From Prolixibacteraceae bacterium (GTDB taxonomy: Bacteria; Bacteroidota; Bacteroidia; Bacteroidales; Prolixibacteraceae), in contig DAIDJX010000206.1 of the NCBI GenBank assembly GCA_027451165.1, forward strand, positions 1 to 6,029: a DNA stretch of 6,029 nucleotides, read 5' to 3'. A program made the translations under genes and the position numbers. Shown in pieces: positions 1 through 4,535 of the stretch (position 1 is the stretch's first letter; the number at the start of each line of letters is the position of its first letter). The notes under the pieces were generated by a model. The model was not told the origin of the DNA, ran no database searches, and saw only the letters and a list, made by a program, of their open reading frames with translations.

Positions 1-241
1 GATTCAGGTCATCTCCGAAGAAGAGTTGTCCATCCGTCTGTACCCGGATATCAAACCAAAGTTTATAGTCCTGGTTTTTCGATTCCATCACCAGGATTCC
101 ATCACGTGCCTCAACAGCCAATGGGAGACGGTCAACCTTTTTTCCATATTGATTAAACCGTACATCATCCTTCATATCTTCCTGGGCCATTAAAAGTCCG
201 GAAGAAAAGCATAGACATAAAAATAAAATTAATCTTTTCAT
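1..241 (-). CDS. Outer-membrane porin, phosphate-selective OprO/OprP type (N-terminal 80 residues, cut by window edge)
   Basis: Likely an outer-membrane beta-barrel channel that lets phosphate or other anions into the periplasm. Read from ATG at 241 down to the window edge, the frame gives 80 uninterrupted residues. Residues 1-20 form a clear signal peptide: MKR, then a Leu/Phe/Cys-rich core, ending LLMAQ with cleavage expected after Ala19 or Gln20. After it come a short polar stretch, a DGILVMES segment and YKLWFDIRVQTDGQLFFGD, which looks like the first barrel strand of Bacteroidota OprO/OprP-type proteins. The start lies only 15 bases after the stop of the phosphate transporter gene, on the same strand and with no room for a separate terminator, so it is probably the third gene of the operon. 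No Shine-Dalgarno is visible in ACAAACTTTAAAAGT before the ATG, as is usual in this phylum. The family call rests on resemblance over about 40 mature residues plus context; another porin family is possible. The C terminus is not in the window. Confidence 0.72.
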   Translation of the reverse strand, partial: MKRLILFLCLCFSSGLLMAQEDMKDDVRFNQYGKKVDRLPLAVEARDGILVMESKNQDYKLWFDIRVQTDGQLFFGDDLN

Positions 242-256
242 ACTTTTAAAGTTTGT

Positions 257-2005
257 TTATATTGCATTGATAAATTGAGTTAAATTTTCGTCTTTGCGTA
301 AATTGAGTTTTTTCCTTAACCTGTATCTGCTGATTTCCACACTTTTAGGTGAAATATTCAGAACGGGTGAGATTTCTTTGGAGGAAAATCCGTTGCGGAG
401 CAAAACCATAAGTCTTCTTTCGTGTTCGGTGAGATCAGGGAAGCGGAGGGCAAGACGGGAGACAAAATCTGAATGGATTTGTTCGGCTTGTTTGTAAATG
501 TGTTCCACTTCATGGGTAAAACTCATCTTTTGTCTGATCCTTACCAATTCAGCATGAAGCAGTTCATGTTTTCTCTGTAGATTCTGCTCCTGGTCAGCTG
601 CTTCGATTGAATCACTTAAAACCTCCAGAAACTGTTTCATTTCTCCGATGTTAAGCGCAAAAGTAACCAGCTCTTTTCTTTTTTCTTCCAGATGCTCAGC
701 CATTGAGGTATTTTCCATCCGGATATTGTTCAATTCAATTTCAGAAAGTGCTTTCTGATAATCTGTATATTGAATCTGTTCTGCCAGTTTCTTTTCATTG
801 GCGGCCATTTTCAACCGGTTTCTCCGGTAGTGCAGTAAAAGGACCAGTGCTGAGAGCAGGAATATTCCTATCGCTGCGATAGTCAGCAACCTGTCGGTGT
901 TTGCCGGAAGGTGAATAATATTCTGTATTTTGGGGGTCAAATCAGTACCACTGTTTATTCTTTCATGACCGGAAACTGCCACATCGAAAACATTTTGCAT
1001 GAAGAAAAGTGTAAGAAAGGTTAAAAAGCCTGATAAAACCGGAGTTAACAACCAACCCAATGCAATCTGCCCCAACATTTCGAAGCGGATTTCCTGGACA
1101 CCCCTGACAAATCCGATACCGATCAAGGCTCCTACCACCACCTGTGTGCTGGATACCGGCACCAGGGGAATCGGCGGCAGGCCGAAATGGCTGAGAAAGT
1201 TGTACAGGGAGGTTGAGGAAAACAGAAAAAGTACCAATGCCTGGGAAAGCACAACCACAATGGCAGTTTCGGGAGTGAGAGACAGAACGCCATTCCCTAC
1301 GGTTTCCATTACTTTTTTGCTGTAAGTGGCAATACCCAGCGCAATGGAAATTCCGCCCAGGAAGAAGAGCAATTGTATGGTGGAAAACGTGAATTTACCA
1401 AAATGAACGGTCAGGGAGATAGAATTCACAAATACCCCCATAACATTGGCTATGTTATTGGCCCCCAGACTATAGGCTCCGAAAGCCCCTGTGATAATCA
1501 GTGCCAGTCTGATGTAAATGTCCAGTTTGATGACATGGATGCTGGTTCTCCGGATTATCCGGCGCATAAGAAGGTATAGCAGAGCCGAAAAGAAAGCTCC
1601 GAGAATTGGTCCGGTTACCCAGGAACCAACAATTTTGGTCAGCACTGAAAAATCAACCGGGGTAGAGGTAAAAAAACTCCATCCGATAATAGCCCCGACA
1701 ATAGCCTGACCGGTGGAAACCGGCAGTTTTTTCCAGGTCATCACGGTGACCACTATCGCTGAACAAAGTGCGGCTGTAAACGCTCCCCCCAGTGTATCGA
1801 TTGAGCCAAGCTGCGAGAGGGTACGGGTGGTTCCGGAACCCTGCATCATGGCGCCCAGGATAACGAAAACACTCCCGATAAGGGCAGCCGTCCTGAACCT
1901 GACCATGCGGGTGCCTACTGCCGTACCAAAAATATTGGCTGCATCATTGGCTCCCAGGGACCAACCCAGAAACAAACCGCTGGTTATGAAGAAAATAAAT
2001 TCCAT
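257..2005 (-). CDS. pit: PiT-family inorganic phosphate transporter fused to a C-terminal coiled coil and LuxR-type DNA-binding domain
   Basis: 582-residue inner-membrane protein. Residues 1-335 are a complete short-form PiT (PHO4) carrier, a cation-coupled phosphate importer. The duplicated signature is clear: GANDAAN at 18-24 and GANNIAN at 181-187, with matching second motifs PVSTGQAIVGAIIG (95-108) and PVSSTQVVVGALIG (283-296). About ten hydrophobic segments are visible, with a basic cytosolic loop at 148-160 between the halves. Bacterial PiT proteins of this type normally end near here. This one continues with a polar loop (about 337-371), an extra membrane helix (372-391) followed by HYRRNRLK, a helical, coiled-coil-prone stretch (about 395-510) and a LuxR/GerE helix-turn-helix (about 524-575) with LTEHERR, SSKEI (541-545) and recognition helix SPKSVEISRYRLRKKL (552-567). 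The tail resembles that of Bacteroidota membrane-bound LuxR regulators. The basic residues after the last helix place the tail in the cytosol. There is no receiver domain, so control by phosphorylation is not indicated. The start at 2005 is 5 bases after the DUF47 stop; the next Met is residue 34, inside the fold. Transport is a confident call; DNA binding and self-regulation are inferred. Confidence 0.93.
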   Translation of the reverse strand: MEFIFFITSGLFLGWSLGANDAANIFGTAVGTRMVRFRTAALIGSVFVILGAMMQGSGTTRTLSQLGSIDTLGGAFTAALCSAIVVTVMTWKKLPVSTGQAIVGAIIGWSFFTSTPVDFSVLTKIVGSWVTGPILGAFFSALLYLLMRRIIRRTSIHVIKLDIYIRLALIITGAFGAYSLGANNIANVMGVFVNSISLTVHFGKFTFSTIQLLFFLGGISIALGIATYSKKVMETVGNGVLSLTPETAIVVVLSQALVLFLFSSTSLYNFLSHFGLPPIPLVPVSSTQVVVGALIGIGFVRGVQEIRFEMLGQIALGWLLTPVLSGFLTFLTLFFMQNVFDVAVSGHERINSGTDLTPKIQNIIHLPANTDRLLTIAAIGIFLLSALVLLLHYRRNRLKMAANEKKLAEQIQYTDYQKALSEIELNNIRMENTSMAEHLEEKRKELVTFALNIGEMKQFLEVLSDSIEAADQEQNLQRKHELLHAELVRIRQKMSFTHEVEHIYKQAEQIHSDFVSRLALRFPDLTEHERRLMVLLRNGFSSKEISPVLNISPKSVEISRYRLRKKLNLRKDENLTQFINAI

Positions 2006-2010
2006 CCAGG

Positions 2011-2652
2011 TTATACCGTTCTTTTAATGGCCATGATGGTCAGCAAATCAGCTACTTTTTCCGCGATGTCAGAAATATTTTCAATATGAAGGGTAAAATA
2101 GCGCAAATGAAACTTCTCGCTCAGTTTTAATTCAGGCATCTCTCTGAAAATCTTCCGTCGAATGACATCTGCCAGCAAATCAGTTTCCTTTTCGAAAAAA
2201 TATACCCTGTGGATCTTTTCCGAAACATTCGCAGGTTCACTGAAATATGACTTGGCCGCCGGGATGACCGATTCAGCAGCCGATGTGGAAATCTGCGTGA
2301 GTTTGATCATATCCGGAATGAGTTCGGCTGGAATATTCGGCATTTCCACATCAAACTGGAAAAGATTCTTCTTCGCCTGGTCGATCAGGTTATCCATCTC
2401 TTCCAAAAGGCGCATGATATCGCCTCTCAACTGGGGCATCAACGATTGTGTATATAATGTGTTCTCAATTTCCCTGCGGAGAACATCTGATTCCATTTCG
2501 CTGTTGGCAAGCGATCGCAAGTTAGAGGCAAAATTCCCCTGATCACGGTACAGGTAATTCTTAACACCATCTTTAAACAAAAGCAAGCTTTGATCTACGC
2601 AATTCAGAAACTTGTTGATCAGTTCTATTGATTTATTTGCTCTGGCAAACAT
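2011..2652 (-). CDS. DUF47 / PhoU-like phosphate transport accessory protein
   Basis: 213-residue, almost entirely helical, soluble protein of the DUF47 (PF01865) family, relatives of PhoU that are typically encoded next to PiT transporters and are thought to modulate them. It has no signal peptide and should be cytosolic. The length matches the usual 205-225 residues. The fold appears as two similar helical halves with acidic clusters at equivalent places: EMESD (52-56) and EEMDNLIDQ (84-92) in the first half, EKETD (154-158) and ENISDIAEKVAD (191-202) in the second. In PhoU relatives such E..D clusters bind metal ions. It is the first gene of the operon and its stop lies 5 bases before the transporter ATG, so the two are probably translationally coupled. 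The start at 2652 is supported by AAAGGAGG placed 7 bases upstream. A role in gating the transporter, or in passing phosphate status to its DNA-binding tail, is inference. Confidence 0.9.
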   Translation of the reverse strand: MFARANKSIELINKFLNCVDQSLLLFKDGVKNYLYRDQGNFASNLRSLANSEMESDVLRREIENTLYTQSLMPQLRGDIMRLLEEMDNLIDQAKKNLFQFDVEMPNIPAELIPDMIKLTQISTSAAESVIPAAKSYFSEPANVSEKIHRVYFFEKETDLLADVIRRKIFREMPELKLSEKFHLRYFTLHIENISDIAEKVADLLTIMAIKRTV

Positions 2653-2659
2653 GGTTATT

Positions 2660-2667
2660 CCTCCTTT
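2660..2667 (-). promoter_or_regulatory. Strong Shine-Dalgarno of the DUF47 gene
   Basis: On the minus strand the bases before the ATG at 2652 read AAAGGAGG followed by a 7-base spacer AATAACC. This is a near-perfect match to the 16S anti-Shine-Dalgarno at good spacing. It fixes the DUF47 start. The other three starts in the window have nothing comparable, so the first gene of the phosphate operon stands out as having a strong ribosome site. Confidence 0.75.
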
Positions 2668-2750
2668 ACAGTAAAATATTATGCAAGATTAGTCATTTTT
2701 AACATTGTGTGATATGACAATATAGTCCAATGAAAGTTGATGGTGTAGGT

Positions 2751-2895
2751 ATGTAGAGTTATGTTGAAATGATATAAAATTGAATTACAAAATAATAAAG
2801 TCTGAAATGTAGTGAAGTGAATCGAGAAATCATTAAATAGAATAGAAATATGTAGTGTTAATGTAAAGGAAATTTGAGTCAGGATAGCACTACAA
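2751..2895. repeat. Short repeated motif TGTAGTG in the operon leader
   Basis: The plus strand has ATGTAGTG at 2807-2814 and 2850-2857, a near copy ATGTAGAG at 2751-2758, and the reverse complement CACTACA at 2889-2895, all inside about 145 bases of otherwise AT-rich sequence. This would suit binding sites for a regulator upstream of the phosphate operon, but the 7-base unit is short and the spacing irregular (43 and 56 bases), so chance recurrence in low-complexity sequence is a real alternative. No binding protein can be assigned from the sequence. Confidence 0.3.
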
Positions 2896-2907
2896 CTTTA
2901 CCCTGAC
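2878..2907 (-). terminator. Stem-loop downstream of the fucosidase gene, possible terminator
   Basis: Read on the minus strand, GTCAGGGTA pairs with TATCCTGAC (9 pairs including one G-T wobble) around a 12-base loop. It starts about 70 bases after the fucosidase stop at 2977, where a transcript end would be expected. The following bases, TCAAATTTCC, contain only a short T run, so it is not a classical intrinsic terminator. It could instead be an RNA-stabilising 3' structure or part of an operator. Confidence 0.35.
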
Positions 2908-2976
2908 CTCCAATTAGGAACCGCCGGTTAACTCAATTCAGCGTGATGTATGTTTCCACATCGGAAATGATGTTTG

Positions 2977-4341
2977 TTAATTCAAAATGACTTCAATGAC
3001 CGGAATCTCAATTGGTGGTTTGATTACAGGGAGGTTCAGAACCAGGTCATTCTCTGTTTCCGGGCTTCCGCTCCTTCCGCCTGACTTGGAGAATTTAATT
3101 TCAGAAGCGTCATGCAGGAATTGGACGTATTTTACCTTACCCATGTAGCCGGGAAGCTTCAGACTTTGGAGGGGGTAATCCAGTAAATGGATGTAAAGCC
3201 GGTTGGTAACCGGATTAAAGGTCAACAGGGTATTGGCGGGTTTGATAAATGTTTCAGGAGCTTCCGTACATCCGTATATGGAACGGCTGTTGTATTTCAT
3301 CCAATTACCCATGTTTTTTAAAGCGTCCTGAGCCCGGTAATCGAAAGTACCACGGGCAGTCGGACCGACATTCAGCAGCAGGTTGCCGCCTTTGCTGACA
3401 CTTTCAATCAGCAAAACCAGCAACTGTTTGGTGTCTTTCCAGGTATGCTCGTCGCGGTAATATCCCCAGCTTCCGGAAAAAGTCTGGCAGGTTTCCCAGG
3501 GTACCCGTTTACCATTCACTTCCGGCCATTTGTCCACTTTATACTGTTCCGGTGTGACGAAGTCCCATCCTCCGGCAACATCCTGCAAATCAGCCCGGTC
3601 GTCAATGAGTATCCCCGGTTGCAATTGACGAACCATTTTGATCAGTTCCACTGAACCCCAGTCTTCCCTTCCCTTTCCATTTTCACCGGGATAAGAGAAA
3701 TCAAGCCATAAAATATCGATTTTTCCGTAATTCGTCAATATTTCCCGTACCTGGTTCTTCAGGTATTCCCGGTATCTGGCCATTTCTTTCCCCTGGTTAA
3801 GCCTGTTGTAATCTTCTTTGGTACTCACCCGTTGCGGATGAACCCGGTCTATGGTGAAGTCGGGATGATGCCAGTCAATCAGTGAGTAGTAAAATCCGAT
3901 TTTCAAACCTTCAGACCGGAAAGCGTCCACCCATTCTTTGATCAGATCTTTTCCATAAGGGGTGCTGACAGCATCATAGTCGGTATATTTTGAATCAAAA
4001 AGGCAAAAACCTTCATGGTGTTTCGAGGTAATGACGGCGTATTTCATTCCTGCCTCCTTGCACATCTTTGCCCATTCTTTCGGGTTGTACAAATCGGGAT
4101 TGAAAAGTTCAAAATATTTCTGATATCCTTCATTGGTGATCCTTTCCTGGTTTTTAACCCATTCATGGCGGGCCGGCATAGCATATAATCCCCAGTGTAT
4201 GAACATACCAAACCTGGCATCGGTCCACCATTGCATCCGTTCTTTTTTTTGGGTTTCCGTTTCATCCCATATTTTAGGTTGGGCGTAAAGACTGGTACAG
4301 ATGGTGAGAAATGCCCAAACGAGGAATAGACACTTTTTCAT
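2977..4341 (-). CDS. Secreted alpha-L-fucosidase, glycoside hydrolase family 29
   Basis: 454-residue retaining exo-enzyme expected to release alpha-L-fucose from the ends of oligosaccharides or glycoproteins. Residues 1-20 are a signal peptide ending SLYA before Gln21. There is no lipobox, so the product should be periplasmic or exported rather than lipid-anchored. GH29 landmarks along the TIM barrel are RFGMFIHWG (43-51), KHHEGF (107-112), YYSLIDWHHPDF (151-162), LWLDF (211-215) with Asp214 as the expected nucleophile, PWETC (281-285) with Glu283 aligning with the proposed acid/base of the human enzyme, SWGYYRD (291-297) and GGNLLLNVGP (318-327). The barrel is followed by a short C-terminal beta domain (about 365-454). 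The length is typical of compact bacterial GH29 enzymes with no added binding module. It lies 324 bases upstream of the phosphate operon on the same strand and is divergent from an exported esterase, which suggests shared use on a decorated, fucose-containing glycan. No Shine-Dalgarno precedes the ATG. Linkage preference cannot be read from the sequence. Confidence 0.93.
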   Translation of the reverse strand: MKKCLFLVWAFLTICTSLYAQPKIWDETETQKKERMQWWTDARFGMFIHWGLYAMPARHEWVKNQERITNEGYQKYFELFNPDLYNPKEWAKMCKEAGMKYAVITSKHHEGFCLFDSKYTDYDAVSTPYGKDLIKEWVDAFRSEGLKIGFYYSLIDWHHPDFTIDRVHPQRVSTKEDYNRLNQGKEMARYREYLKNQVREILTNYGKIDILWLDFSYPGENGKGREDWGSVELIKMVRQLQPGILIDDRADLQDVAGGWDFVTPEQYKVDKWPEVNGKRVPWETCQTFSGSWGYYRDEHTWKDTKQLLVLLIESVSKGGNLLLNVGPTARGTFDYRAQDALKNMGNWMKYNSRSIYGCTEAPETFIKPANTLLTFNPVTNRLYIHLLDYPLQSLKLPGYMGKVKYVQFLHDASEIKFSKSGGRSGSPETENDLVLNLPVIKPPIEIPVIEVILN

Positions 4342-4535
4342 GATGGTTCAATTTTTAGGATGGTTAAATGTAAAAATAAATCATATTCAAATACATTTGG
4401 CATCGGTTTTTTTGCCGCGAATGCGCGAAGTTTTCACGAGCAAATATGACCAATGAAAAAATGCTTTGTGTATCTTGGTGCCTTTGAGCCTTTGTGGCAG
4501 AAAAGTGAAACAAGGATTAATATAAACCGGTCAAA
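4342..4535. promoter_or_regulatory. Divergent intergenic region between fucosidase and esterase
   Basis: This 194-base gap must hold both start regions, unless either gene is read from further away. Just before the fucosidase ATG the minus strand carries AACCATC twice, at 4365-4359 and 4348-4342, 17 bases apart, with no Shine-Dalgarno. TGTATTTG at 4395-4388 is one mismatch from the Bacteroidota -7 element TAnnTTTG but lacks an upstream TTTG partner. On the plus strand no Shine-Dalgarno precedes the esterase ATG; AAGGA at 4512 is too far away. The middle of the gap is occupied by the repeat element listed at 4411-4501. Confidence 0.4.
4411..4501. repeat. Imperfect inverted-repeat element, probably a dispersed non-coding repeat
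   Basis: The left arm TTTGCCGCGAATGCGCGAAG (4411-4430) and the reverse complement of the right arm, TCTGCCACAAAGGCTCAAAG (4501-4482), agree at 14 of 20 positions. Three of the six differences become G-U pairs in a plus-strand RNA, so a transcript in that direction would fold better than one from the other strand. The right half also shows a rhythm of related units: CTTTGTG, CTTGGTG, CTTTGAG and CTTTGTGG. Sequences of the form GCGCAAAG.../...CTTTGTGGC recur between genes in many environmental bacterial genomes, and this looks like a decayed copy. Copy number cannot be judged from one window, so repeat status is inferred from its form. Confidence 0.5.

Larger units (their letters stand above)
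2653..2976. other. AT-rich intergenic leader of the phosphate operon (324 bases, no gene)
   Basis: No credible coding frame was seen on either strand. The part from about 2690 to 2880 is strikingly AT-rich: 2761-2880 has 28 G or C bases out of 120, against visibly mixed composition in the flanking genes. On the minus strand it must hold the 3' end of the fucosidase transcript and the promoter and 5' leader of the DUF47-transporter-porin operon. I found no convincing match to the Bacteroidota promoter (TTTG, then TAnnTTTG about 20 bases on). The nearest thing to its downstream half is TAATCTTG at 2691-2684, with no partner at the right distance. A stem-loop at 2878-2907 and TGTAGTG repeats are listed separately. 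Further right, a small hairpin (TTTCC/GGAAA, 2953-2967) lies between two copies of TGATGT(A/T)TGTT at 2944 and 2968. Confidence 0.7.

Noticed and set aside
539..2005. His to Gln change in both PiT second motifs (STGQ and SSTQ instead of STTH) as an odd substitution
   Set aside because: Gln at this place is, to my knowledge, seen in other short prokaryotic PiT proteins, so it is a subfamily trait rather than a defect.
294..2027. Plus-strand open frames of 63-108 codons opposite the transporter gene
   Set aside because: They are antisense to a strongly supported protein and encode no recognisable motif or signal peptide.
2162..2542. 126-codon plus-strand frame opposite the DUF47 gene
   Set aside because: Ser-rich antisense translation with no family features. 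The minus-strand DUF47 protein accounts for the region fully and has a strong ribosome site.
2684..2691. TAATCTTG on the minus strand as a possible -7 promoter element of the phosphate operon
   Set aside because: One mismatch from TAnnTTTG and no TTTG-like element about 20 bases upstream; too weak in AT-rich sequence to list as a promoter.
2919..2929. Dyad AACCGCCGGTT in the leader
   Set aside because: Five-base arms with a one-base centre cannot form a hairpin loop, and a single short dyad does not support an operator call.
4297..4299. Cys15 of the fucosidase signal peptide as a lipoprotein acylation site
   Set aside because: The residue before it is Ile and the hydrophobic core continues around it, so no lipobox is present. 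A normal cleavage site SLYA/Q follows.
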